Assembly: GCA_024225275.1 (NCBI GenBank)
Contig: JAAEMS010000162.1
Span: 1 to 44,252 of the forward strand
Direction: 5' to 3'
DNA length: 44,252 nt
Source: Actinomycetes bacterium
GTDB lineage: Bacteria; Actinomycetota; Acidimicrobiia; Acidimicrobiales; JAAEMS01
Shown: positions 1-6,773 of the stretch, in pieces
How positions within the stretch are numbered: the first letter of the stretch is position 1
Layout of the letters: every line of letters begins with the position of its first letter
Position numbers and translations under genes: made by a program
Notes under the pieces: generated by a model
The model's input: the letters and a program-made list of their open reading frames with translations, nothing else
The model's database searches: none
What the model was told of the DNA's origin: nothing

Positions 1-400
1 CGACACCGCACCCGCCGAAACCGCACCCGACGAAACCACGGACACCACCACCGGTACCACCACGGACACCACGCCCGACGACACCACGGACACCACCACC
101 GGTACCACCACGGACACCACGCCCGACGACACCACGGACACCACCACCGGTACCACCACGGACACCACGGCCACCGGCGACGTCAGCCCTGTTACCGTCG
201 CCAAGCCCACCGGCTCAGCCACCACCACCACCAGCGCGGCCGAGGTCAAGGGCAAGGTCGTCACCCAGCAGCCGGCGGCCGCAGGCGCCCTGGCCGCCAC
301 CGGCTTCGACGGCCAAGGTCTGCTGACCGGTGGCCTGATGCTGGTCCTGGGTGGCCTACTGCTCGTCGGCGGCTCGTACACGGCGCTGCGCCGCGACTGA
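1..400 (+). CDS. Sortase-type cell-wall surface protein, C-terminal fragment
   Basis: The gene enters from the left edge and is read in frame from base 2 to a TGA at 398-400, giving 132 visible residues. The first 57 or so are a Thr/Asp-rich linker with three copies of a 16-residue unit (DDTTDTTTGTTTDTTP and near variants). A Ala/Val/Lys stretch follows, then LAATG, a hydrophobic segment of about 20 residues rich in Leu, Gly and Val, and a short tail ending RRD. This order (LPxTG-like pentapeptide, membrane span, positive tail) is that of a sortase sorting signal, although Pro is replaced by Ala at position 2. A low-complexity Thr/Asp linker is typical of wall-spanning stalks. The functional domains lie outside the window, so no ligand can be named. 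The large DUF11 protein at the right edge may be a protein of similar kind. Confidence 0.8.
   Translation, partial: DTAPAETAPDETTDTTTGTTTDTTPDDTTDTTTGTTTDTTPDDTTDTTTGTTTDTTATGDVSPVTVAKPTGSATTTTSAAEVKGKVVTQQPAAAGALAATGFDGQGLLTGGLMLVLGGLLLVGGSYTALRRD
29..172 (+). repeat. 48-bp in-frame tandem repeat, three copies
   Basis: Copies lie at 29-76, 77-124 and 125-172. Each is 16 codons, and the copies differ only at the second codon (GAA versus GAC) and the last codon (CCC versus GCC). The near identity at third positions points to recent slippage or recombination. More copies may lie to the left of the window edge. Confidence 0.9.
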
Positions 401-418
401 CCCAGCCCTGCGCTGCGA

Positions 419-1093
419 CTAGCTCTCGGTGGCCTGGGTTCGTTCGGCCCGAACGTGGGCCAGAACCTCTTGGTAGTGGTCCACCTCCACGGCTCCGGTC
501 ACCAGGTAGCGACCGTCCACCACCACCGCGGGCACTCCGGTGATCCCCGCCATCGATGCCTGCTGGTGGTCGGCGGCTACCTGTTTCACGAGGGCGTCTC
601 CGTTGTGGTGCCACCGACTCAGGAACTCGGTCGGGTCGATCCCGGCCTTCTCGGCAACGTCGACCATGACGTCGACGTCAGAGATGGTGCGGTTCTCGGT
701 GAAGTAGGCATTCAGCATGCCGTGGTGGAAGGCGGCGAACTTCTCGGCGCCGAACGACTCGGCCACCTTGCCGCCCACGGCCGACGGAACGCTCGACGCC
801 GGCGGCTCGTGTCCGCCTGACCACTCGTTGAATGAGGCCCGGGGCTCCATCGACCCAGGCCTCTCCCACGACATCGTGTACTTGGTGAACTCGAGCAAGT
901 CGCGTTCTTCGGGCGCGGGGCGGAGCAGGAAGCTCCGCCACTCGATATCGATGCCATCGCCCTCGATCTCAGCCAACTCATCGAGACGCACGGTCCCGAC
1001 GTAGCACCACGGTCAGAGGTAGTCGGACCAGACAGTGATGGTCACCGAGTCGGTCGGGGTCGGAGACGGAGCGGAGTCAGTGGTATCGGTCAT
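419..1093 (-). CDS. DsbA/FrnE-like thioredoxin-fold oxidoreductase, probable selenoprotein (UxxC)
   Basis: Read from ATG at 1093, the frame encodes a 224-residue protein if the in-frame TGA at 1013-1015 is read through. The residues around it are WSDYL-(TGA)-PWCYVGTVRLDEL, so the TGA stands exactly where the DsbA/FrnE/HCCA-isomerase family (PF01323 type) has the first Cys of CPWC. The rest is an intact family member: an alpha-helical insertion, then the cis-Pro loop GITGVPAVVVDGRYLVTGA near the C-terminus. With selenocysteine the active site would be U27-P-W-C30. The ATG has a GAGAGA purine stretch just upstream; a GTG at 1045 is an alternative start that keeps the motif. A GTG at 991 would remove the active site and the first strand, so it is unlikely. 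The gene lies 34 bp after the thioesterase and is the last of the operon. Expected role: cytoplasmic thiol-disulfide or selenol redox chemistry. A Cys-to-stop mutation or a sequencing error is the alternative. Confidence 0.8.
979..1001 (-). promoter_or_regulatory. Candidate bacterial SECIS hairpin
   Basis: In the mRNA (minus strand), the hairpin begins 11 nt after the UGA. The arms are CGTCGGGAC and GTCTCGATG around the loop CGTGC. All nine positions pair (seven Watson-Crick, two G-U). The loop has five bases with G at position 2 and a GU dinucleotide, and it begins about 21 nt after the UGA. These match the known bacterial SECIS pattern (stem-loop directly after the UGA, small loop with a conserved G, SelB contact), and the 11-nt lead equals that before the upper stem in E. 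coli fdhF as I remember it. The hairpin lies inside the coding region, as bacterial SECIS elements do. The assignment has not been tested by a covariance model. Confidence 0.65.
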
Positions 1094-1127
1094 GGCTCTC
1101 TCGTTCAGTCGGGGACAGGTTCTCGGG

Positions 1128-1541
1128 CTAGAGGTCGGCGCCCAGTCGCCCCAACCCGTCGCGAATCCGGTCGGGGGGACGAACGGGGCGACCTCGCCGG
1201 TCGGTGACGGCCACGGTGACCTCAGCGTCGGCGATCAGGTCGTCGCCTCGGAGGATGCGCTGATGCCAGGTCGTGGTGGCTCGGGTAGCAGCTCCCACCC
1301 TGGTCTCGACGGTGAGGACGTCGCCGGCCGCGGCGGCTCGCTTGAACCGGACCCGCAGCTCGGTCACCACGACCTGCCAGCCCTCACCGGCCAGGACCTC
1401 GAGTCCCATACCGACCGATTCGAGGGCCTCGACCCGGGCCGCCTCGAAGTAGGTGGCGTACACCGAATGGTTGACGTGGTTGTACGGATCGAGCTCGTTG
1501 AATCGCACCCGGATGGTGGCTGTGTGGGACATGTCAGCCAC
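1128..1541 (-). CDS. Hotdog-fold acyl-CoA thioesterase (YbgC/4-hydroxybenzoyl-CoA thioesterase type)
   Basis: The 137-residue product is the usual length for single hotdog-domain thioesterases. It carries the family signature near the N-terminus: an Asp within LDPYNHVNHSVYATYFEAAR, where the Asp acts in catalysis and the following helix is the hotdog 'sausage'. The protein is expected to hydrolyse acyl- or aroyl-CoA thioesters in the cytoplasm; the substrate cannot be told. The start at GTG 1541 overlaps the hydrolase stop. ATG at 1532, four codons later, is preceded by GAGGG at good spacing and may be the true start. It is the fifth gene of the minus-strand operon and is probably translationally coupled to the hydrolase. 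Confidence 0.85.
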   Translation of the reverse strand: MADMSHTATIRVRFNELDPYNHVNHSVYATYFEAARVEALESVGMGLEVLAGEGWQVVVTELRVRFKRAAAAGDVLTVETRVGAATRATTTWHQRILRGDDLIADAEVTVAVTDRRGRPVRPPDRIRDGLGRLGADL

Positions 1542-2226
1542 CCTCGGCCTCGACGCGGGCCACGGTGGCGGCTAGGAGCTCAACCACGTCGTCGGGACGG
1601 GACACGAACGGCGAATGATCGGTGTCCCACTCGACGGTGTGGGTGGCCCGGGCCGCCATCTCACGCTGGAAGTCGGGATGGATGGCCTGGTCACGGGCGC
1701 AGACCGCGTAAGTGCTGGGGATGTCGCGCCAAGGAGCCCGGTCGTACTCGCGGACGGGACCGCGGCGCATGGGGCGGAGCCGAGAGAGGGCGCGTTCGAC
1801 CTCGGCCGGAGAGCACTCCTGGTAGAACGCGTCGGGGGCGATTTCAGGGTCGACGCTGAACCAGCCGTCGTCCTCGTGGACCATCCCGACGGTGAGGGCC
1901 ACGGTGGGGAACTCGAGGCTCCGCCTGCGCACATCTTCTCCCTCCTCAGCCATGAAGGCGCACACATAGACGAGATGACTCACGTCGGTGCGCTCGAGAG
2001 CGGCCTGGGTGATGACCAGGCCGCCGTACGAGTGGCCCACCAATACCGCTGACTCGAGCCGGTCGAGGGTGGCGATGACAGAGTCGACGTCGTCCAGGGC
2101 CGCCGTGAAGGGCAGGTCCTGGGTCACCACGTCGATACCACGGGCCTCCAGCCCGGCACGAACGGCATCCCAGCACCAGGCCCCGTGCCAGGCGCCGTGG
2201 ACGAGCACGACGGTGGGCGCGCTCAT
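1534..2226 (-). CDS. Alpha/beta hydrolase
   Basis: The 230-residue protein has the standard alpha/beta-hydrolase order: an oxyanion-hole motif LVHGAWHGAWCW near the N-terminus, the nucleophile elbow GHSYGG, and a late Asp-His region (DTDHSPFVSRP) that supplies the catalytic His. The small size and the HGAWHGAWCW start resemble the plant hydroxynitrile-lyase / salicylate-esterase-like group of small esterases. The ATG overlaps the rhodanese stop by 4 bp (ATGA), so the start is fixed by coupling rather than by the much longer open frame upstream. The substrate is unknown; it could be an ester or thioester product of the neighbouring enzymes. Confidence 0.88.
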   Translation of the reverse strand: MSAPTVVLVHGAWHGAWCWDAVRAGLEARGIDVVTQDLPFTAALDDVDSVIATLDRLESAVLVGHSYGGLVITQAALERTDVSHLVYVCAFMAEEGEDVRRRSLEFPTVALTVGMVHEDDGWFSVDPEIAPDAFYQECSPAEVERALSRLRPMRRGPVREYDRAPWRDIPSTYAVCARDQAIHPDFQREMAARATHTVEWDTDHSPFVSRPDDVVELLAATVARVEAEGG

Positions 2227-3809
2227 AGGTTGAACCTCACTGTGGGATCGGCGTCGACCTGGTCGGTCAGGGCGATCTCCCAGACCAGGTAGGCGTTCAT
2301 GGCGGCTTCGACTTCGGCGCGGTCGCGGCCGGCCATGGGTCCGGCCCACACGTCGTGGGCCGGGCCGAGCTGACGCCCCTGACCGGTCTCGACCTCGTTG
2401 CCGGCATCGACCCAGGCGTCAGTGCCGCCATCGAGTACGACAACGCGGTCGGGGTCCCACGCTTGAGCGGCGTCGGCGAAGGCGACGCGGGCCAGCTGAT
2501 CGTCGGTGGAGGTGAGCACGACGCGGGAGGCACGGGCCGTCGTGGCCGCCAATTGGTCGAGACGGTTCCGGGTGGTCCACCACGCCCCGGGTATGTGGCC
2601 CTTCCGGTGAGCGGTGCTGGCGGCCAGGTCGACAACGATCGTGGCCGTGTCGCCCACGATGCCCGCCAGCTCGGCCGCCGAGACGAGGGCAGCCGGGTGT
2701 TCTCCGACCACCTCGGCCCGGCGGGGCCCGGTCTCGAGCCGGTCGGTCAGCCCAGCCACCAGGACGACAGCGTCATCCCATCCGAGGCGTCGCAGCCACG
2801 ACGCGGTCATGGTGGCCCGAACACCGTCGTCGTCGACCAGAACGAGGCGGGCGTTCTGAGTGGCCATGTATTGATCGGTGGCCTGCACGAGCTGGCCGCC
2901 CGGGGCCGAACAGGAATCGGGCCGGTGACCGGCCTCGTACTCCTCGGGTGACCGCACGTCGAAGATCATCGTGGTGCGGGAGCTATCGGCCTGCCAGGTG
3001 GTGAGCTGATCCTCATCGATGGTCTGGACCCCGTGGCGGGTGGCCACCTCGGCGGCCGCGTCGGCGGCCCACGCCCGGGCCTCGGGACCGGGAGATGGAG
3101 CAGCGCGAGAGCTGCCATGGTCGAGGGGGAGGCCGGCCAGCTCCCAGCCCATGGTGCCGTTCTCCAGGGCCATGACCCGGTTCGGGACCCCGGCATCGAT
3201 GAGGGACTGGGCCCCGATGATGCTGCGGGTCCGGCCCGCGCAGTTGACCACAATCGTGGTGGCGGGATCGGGAGCCATGTCGCGCACCCGGTGCACCAGC
3301 TCGGCCCCTGGCATATCGGTGGCCGTCGGGATACTCATGCGGTGGAACTCGGGGAACGGCCGCGAATCGAGAACCACCAGATCGGCCTCGTCGTCGATGA
3401 GTTGTTGGAGGTCAGGCGCCGCGATGTGAGGTGTTCCCAACTGGCGCTCGACGAGCTCGCCAAAAGCCTTCGACGGCACGTTGACCCCCGAATACACCTC
3501 ACCACCAGCCGCCCGCCAGGCCTCGACGCCTCCGTCGAGGACAGCGACATCGGTCCAGCCCAGGGCCGCGGACCGCTCGGCGGCCAGCTCGGCTTCCCAG
3601 GACTGGCCACCGCACCAGACGACCTGGGTGTCGCGCCGCGGCACCAGGTCGCCCAGCATCAGCTCGAGCCGGTTCAGGGGCACAACCGACGCCCGGAAGA
3701 GATGGCCCTTTTCGTAATCGCCCATCTCGCGGGGGTCAAGGATGGCGTACTCAGACGAACCGACGAGCATCTCGCCCAGCTCGTCGGGTTGTAGACGACG
3801 GATGCTCAC
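2223..3809 (-). CDS. Four-domain rhodanese-family sulfurtransferase
   Basis: The 528-residue protein contains four consecutive rhodanese domains at roughly residues 5-105, 128-235, 262-365 and 375-475. Domain 1 has a Cys in the active-loop position (WCGGQSW, C66) and domain 2 has a clear loop (NCAGRTRS, C190). Domains 3 and 4 keep the fold markers (FDVRSPEEYEAGH, LDGGTDAW) but have no Cys in the loop (LVLVDDDG, VVLTSTDD), so they look non-catalytic. Such proteins carry persulfide sulfur on the loop Cys and pass it to acceptors. The start ATG overlaps the stop of the cysteine-dioxygenase-like gene by 4 bp. Rhodaneses next to cysteine dioxygenases are a known pairing in sulfur-amino-acid oxidation. 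The exact donor and acceptor cannot be read from sequence. Confidence 0.92.
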   Translation of the reverse strand: MSIRRLQPDELGEMLVGSSEYAILDPREMGDYEKGHLFRASVVPLNRLELMLGDLVPRRDTQVVWCGGQSWEAELAAERSAALGWTDVAVLDGGVEAWRAAGGEVYSGVNVPSKAFGELVERQLGTPHIAAPDLQQLIDDEADLVVLDSRPFPEFHRMSIPTATDMPGAELVHRVRDMAPDPATTIVVNCAGRTRSIIGAQSLIDAGVPNRVMALENGTMGWELAGLPLDHGSSRAAPSPGPEARAWAADAAAEVATRHGVQTIDEDQLTTWQADSSRTTMIFDVRSPEEYEAGHRPDSCSAPGGQLVQATDQYMATQNARLVLVDDDGVRATMTASWLRRLGWDDAVVLVAGLTDRLETGPRRAEVVGEHPAALVSAAELAGIVGDTATIVVDLAASTAHRKGHIPGAWWTTRNRLDQLAATTARASRVVLTSTDDQLARVAFADAAQAWDPDRVVVLDGGTDAWVDAGNEVETGQGRQLGPAHDVWAGPMAGRDRAEVEAAMNAYLVWEIALTDQVDADPTVRFNL

Positions 3810-4408
3810 CGGCGACCGGGCCGGGCTTCGGCGATCTTTCCCGGAGCCATGGTGGTCTGCCAGGTCGAGTCAGAGGGGCGGAACCAACGACGCTCATCAA
3901 GCTGTTCGAGGGCCAAGCCGTAGCAGTGGAAGTTCAGGGCCCCGCCGTCGATGTGGATCGAGTGGAAGTCGGTGCCCACCAGGGCGACCCCGGTTCCGGC
4001 CTCGACGACCTTCTCGTCGATCTGCTCGGGCGTCCCCTCATCGGTGACGGTGTAGAAGCGGTTGATCTCCTGGCCCTGGATGCCGGCGATGACCGCCCAC
4101 GTGGTGTGATCGTGAACGGGAGCCTCGGTCTTGTCGCGGCACGAGTTCACGTACAGCGCGAACCGGTGATCGTCGTCCTCGGCCAGCCGGTACATCGTGC
4201 TGGGTCGCTGGTCGTCGTCCAGGGGCGGGAAATCGCCGGCCGGAAAGAGATCATGGTGGGCGGCCAGCTCGATCAGCCGGGCGAGGATGCGCTCGACCTG
4301 ATCGCGTTCGGCGGGGCCGGGAGCGATGGCGCGGATGTCGGCCATGGCGGCGGCAACGGCCTGATCCCGTTCGGTGGCCCGGGTCTCATTGTTCACGGTG
4401 TCGTTCAC
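3806..4408 (-). CDS. Cysteine dioxygenase-family cupin (thiol dioxygenase)
   Basis: The 200-residue protein matches the type I cysteine dioxygenase / 3-mercaptopropionate dioxygenase family in length and motifs. Cupin motif 1 is PVHDHTTWAVIAGIQGQE, giving the first two Fe(II) ligands H99 and H101. The third His is in the DFHSIHI segment (H149 or H152), followed by FHCYGLAL. The expected reaction is O2-dependent oxidation of a small thiol such as cysteine to its sulfinate in the cytoplasm. The GTG start at 4408 has GAGAGG five bases upstream. Its stop overlaps the rhodanese start, and it lies 47 bp after the amidase. Whether cysteine, mercaptopropionate or another thiol is used cannot be decided. 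Confidence 0.88.
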   Translation of the reverse strand: MNDTVNNETRATERDQAVAAAMADIRAIAPGPAERDQVERILARLIELAAHHDLFPAGDFPPLDDDQRPSTMYRLAEDDDHRFALYVNSCRDKTEAPVHDHTTWAVIAGIQGQEINRFYTVTDEGTPEQIDEKVVEAGTGVALVGTDFHSIHIDGGALNFHCYGLALEQLDERRWFRPSDSTWQTTMAPGKIAEARPGRR

Positions 4409-4455
4409 GGGTACCTCTCGAGTGGGTGAGGTGACTGGCGGACGAGGGGGACGAT

Positions 4456-5877
4456 TCAGATGATGCCGTCGAGGATGGGCGGTTTCCTGCCAGTGTGGCC
4501 CAACGCGACCTCGACGGCATGGGCGAAGCGCAGCACACCCAGGTCGTCGTGGTGCTGGCCGACGATCTGGAGCCCGATGGGCAGACCCTCAGGGGTGAAC
4601 CCAGCAGGGATGCTGATAGCCGGCCGGTCGGTGACGGTGATGCGGGTGCAGACCCGCATCCACTCGATGTAGTTCTCGAGCTCGTCTCCCGCGATCTCGG
4701 TGGGGTACTCGGTCTCGATGGGAAAGGGCGGCACCTGGGTGGTGGGTGTGACCAGGAAGTCGAACTCGTCGAAGAACCCCACGAGCCGCTCGAAGAGTTG
4801 GCTGTGGAGGACTTCGGCCCGACCGGCGCGGGTGGCCGGCATCTCTCGGGCCACATCGATGTTCCACTTGGCCGTCGCCTTGAACCGGTCGGGGTGCTCA
4901 TCGCGGAGCGAGCCCAGACTCGACTCGAAGTACACCGCCCGCAGAACGTGGAAGACCTCGTCGGCGCCGGTCAGGTCGGGGTCGGCGTCGACCACGGTGG
5001 CCCCGACCTGCCCGAAGGCTGAGCGGGCCGACTCGACCGCGGCGAGTACCGCCGGGTCGATGGGAAGGTCGCCGAGCCGGGGACTCCAGGCCACGCGGAC
5101 ACCACGGTGATCGGCATCGAGGGGCTCGAGGAATTGGCGGGGATTGACGGGGAGAGACAGAGGAGCCCGTCGGTCGGGGCCGGCCATGGCCGCCAGCAGG
5201 AGGGCGACGTCGGCGACCGTGCGACCCATAGGGCCTAGCACTGAGAGACGGCCGTAGGCACCGGTGTTGGGCCAGGACGGCACCAGGCCGGGTGACGGCC
5301 GATGGCCGACGACATTGGTCCACCCGGCCGGGTTGCGCAGGGAGCCGCCCATGTCGGATCCGTCGGCGATGGGCACCATGCCGCAGGCCAACGCCACGGC
5401 CGCTCCGCCACTGGACCCACCACAAGTGCGGGACGGATCCCAGGGGTTGAGCGTGGTTCCGAAGACCTCATTGAACGTATGGGAGCCCATGCCGAACTCA
5501 GGAGTGTTCGACTTCCCCAGCACCAGAGCCCCGGCCTCTCCCAGCCGTTCCGCCTGGAGCGCATCGGTGTCGGGCACGTGATCGGCGAACAGGGGTGAAC
5601 CGCTGGTGGTGCGGATGCCCTTGGTGGCCATCAGGTCCTTGTGGACGATGGGCAGGCCGTGGAGGACGCCCAGATCGGCCCCCGCGGCGTGAGCCTCGTC
5701 GGCGGCGGCCGCGGCCTCGCGGGCATGGTCGGCAACCAGGGTGACGATGGCGTTGACCTGAGGATTCACCAGGTCGATGCGGCTCAGGTGAGCTTCGACC
5801 GTCTCGCGGGCCGACAAGTCACCCGCCTTCAATCGGCTGGCCATCTCGACCGCTGAAAGCTCGCAGATCTCGCTCAC
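4456..5877 (-). CDS. Amidase signature-family amidase
   Basis: The 473-residue protein has the full amidase signature: Lys80 in PIVHKDL, the Gly/Ser-rich core TCGGSSGGAAVALACGM with the cis-Ser near 155/156, and the nucleophile Ser179 in GSDMGGS. The length and the C-terminal RPAISIPAGFTPEGLPIGLQIVG block are typical of secondary-metabolism and xenobiotic amidases; no GatB or GatC is nearby, so a tRNA amidotransferase role is unlikely. The GTG start at 5877 is preceded by GGAGGG, a strong ribosome-binding site. It is the first gene of the six-gene minus-strand operon and probably supplies or removes an amide on a thiol-containing substrate, which is an inference from context. Confidence 0.92.
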   Translation of the reverse strand: MSEICELSAVEMASRLKAGDLSARETVEAHLSRIDLVNPQVNAIVTLVADHAREAAAAADEAHAAGADLGVLHGLPIVHKDLMATKGIRTTSGSPLFADHVPDTDALQAERLGEAGALVLGKSNTPEFGMGSHTFNEVFGTTLNPWDPSRTCGGSSGGAAVALACGMVPIADGSDMGGSLRNPAGWTNVVGHRPSPGLVPSWPNTGAYGRLSVLGPMGRTVADVALLLAAMAGPDRRAPLSLPVNPRQFLEPLDADHRGVRVAWSPRLGDLPIDPAVLAAVESARSAFGQVGATVVDADPDLTGADEVFHVLRAVYFESSLGSLRDEHPDRFKATAKWNIDVAREMPATRAGRAEVLHSQLFERLVGFFDEFDFLVTPTTQVPPFPIETEYPTEIAGDELENYIEWMRVCTRITVTDRPAISIPAGFTPEGLPIGLQIVGQHHDDLGVLRFAHAVEVALGHTGRKPPILDGII

Positions 5878-5899
5878 GCCACCCTCCGTTCGCGGCCCC

Positions 5900-5928
5900 T
5901 TGGATGCCCGCTCGACGGACCCTACTGT
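5900..5928 (+). promoter_or_regulatory. Putative sigma-70-type promoter for the zinc-ribbon gene
   Basis: TTGGAT (5900-5905) and TACTGT (5923-5928) are separated by 17 bp. A start point about seven bases after the -10 would give a leader of under ten bases before GTG 5942, that is a nearly leaderless mRNA, common in actinobacteria. This is pattern matching only. Confidence 0.35.
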
Positions 5929-5941
5929 CTACCCTGGCAGG

Positions 5942-6253
5942 GTGAGTGATCTGGTCTGCACCAACTGTGGCGAAGAAGAGAACCTCCTGGGCGAACAGGT
6001 CGACGAGGTGATCACGATCACCTGCGAGGAGTGCGGCCTGGTCTGGGACCGCGACCTGACCCCCCGCTGTCGGACCTGTGGCCGCGAGGACGTACGCCCG
6101 GCCTTCCAGGCCATTGTCGAGAAGTCCCGGGGTACCCAGCTGTCGATCCAGTCGATGAAGCTCGTCTACCTCTGCCCCGGATGCAACCCCGAGCTCCTCG
6201 CCCGCTGGATCGAGAGCAACAGCCCCCTCCCACCCGATGAGTTGCCGATCTGA
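5942..6253 (+). CDS. Small zinc-ribbon protein with four CxxC pairs
   Basis: The product of about 103 residues contains four Cys pairs: CTNC, CEEC, CRTC and CPGC. This spacing would allow two zinc ribbons. The C-terminal part (YLCPGCNPELLARWIES) is the last ribbon and a short helix. No enzyme motif is present, so a nucleic-acid or protein-binding role is likely. I chose GTG 5942 because the family-like sequence starts there and a -10/-35 pair places transcription just before it; a TTG at 5900 in the same frame would overlap that promoter. The gene is divergent from the amidase operon and monocistronic, ending before a strong hairpin. I do not recognise a named family. Confidence 0.7.
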   Translation: MSDLVCTNCGEEENLLGEQVDEVITITCEECGLVWDRDLTPRCRTCGREDVRPAFQAIVEKSRGTQLSIQSMKLVYLCPGCNPELLARWIESNSPLPPDELPI

Positions 6254-6267
6254 ACTCCCGCCAACTC

Positions 6268-6303
6268 GAGGCGTATCGCGTCACTGGCGACGCGATGTGC
6301 CTC
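6268..6303. terminator. Strong hairpin between convergent genes, probable bidirectional terminator
   Basis: The outer arms are GAGGC and GCCTC, then two G-U wobbles, then ATCGCGTC and GACGCGAT around the loop ACTGGC, giving a 15-bp uninterrupted stem. It lies between the stop of the zinc-ribbon gene (6253) and the stop of the CopD-like gene (6331). There is no T-tract, which is usual for hairpin terminators in high-GC actinobacteria. Confidence 0.6.
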
Positions 6304-6330
6304 AAGCTCGGCGGTGGGGTCAAGAGAGCT

Positions 6331-6738
6331 CTAGCCGACCACCAAGACAATCCCCAGATAGACAGCGGCCAAACCGGCTACCAGGCTGCCGCCGCCGGTG
6401 ACTCCGCGAATCATGGGGCTGGTGGTGTTGGTGTGGATGGCGGCCGCGGTTCCCGAGATGGCGACGGCGATCAGCTTCAGACCGAGGGCGACGTTGTAAC
6501 TGGACTCCACGTCGACGACATCGATCACGAAGATGCTCCAGACACCGGTGACCACAGCCAGACCGAAGAAGGGCCAGGCCACCCGGTTGAAGGCGTTGGT
6601 GACCGCCCGGTGGACATCAGGGCCGGCGGCCCGGGCCACGGGCACCAGCGCGGCCAGCACAATCTGACCCCCCACCCAGACAGCTGCACCGACCACGTGC
6701 AGAAAGCGGCGAATGGAGTCGAGATCGTAGTCAACCAC
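6331..6738 (-). CDS. CopD-like four-helix integral membrane protein
   Basis: The 135-residue protein has four predicted membrane segments. The first begins IRRFLHVVGAAVWVGGQIVLAALVP, the pattern of CopD / DUF2269-like proteins, where the His may bind heme or copper. A His also follows the third span (AAAIHTNTT). Its role is probably in membrane copper or redox chemistry, but that is inferred from family resemblance only. It sits next to a CDF metal transporter, 35 bp downstream on the same strand, so it may be part of a metal-handling unit. Confidence 0.65.
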   Translation of the reverse strand: MVDYDLDSIRRFLHVVGAAVWVGGQIVLAALVPVARAAGPDVHRAVTNAFNRVAWPFFGLAVVTGVWSIFVIDVVDVESSYNVALGLKLIAVAISGTAAAIHTNTTSPMIRGVTGGGSLVAGLAAVYLGIVLVVG

Positions 6739-6773
6739 GCCCCGACACTAGGCGACGGCCTGGTAGGGCCGAT

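Noticed and set aside
1..180. CRISPR-like array because of 48-bp repeats
   Set aside because: Repeats are directly adjacent without spacers and in frame with an open gene encoding a Thr/Asp linker.
991..1045. Simple frameshift as explanation for the interrupted DsbA-like gene
   Set aside because: The reading frame is the same on both sides of the TGA and residue spacing matches the family, so no indel is needed.
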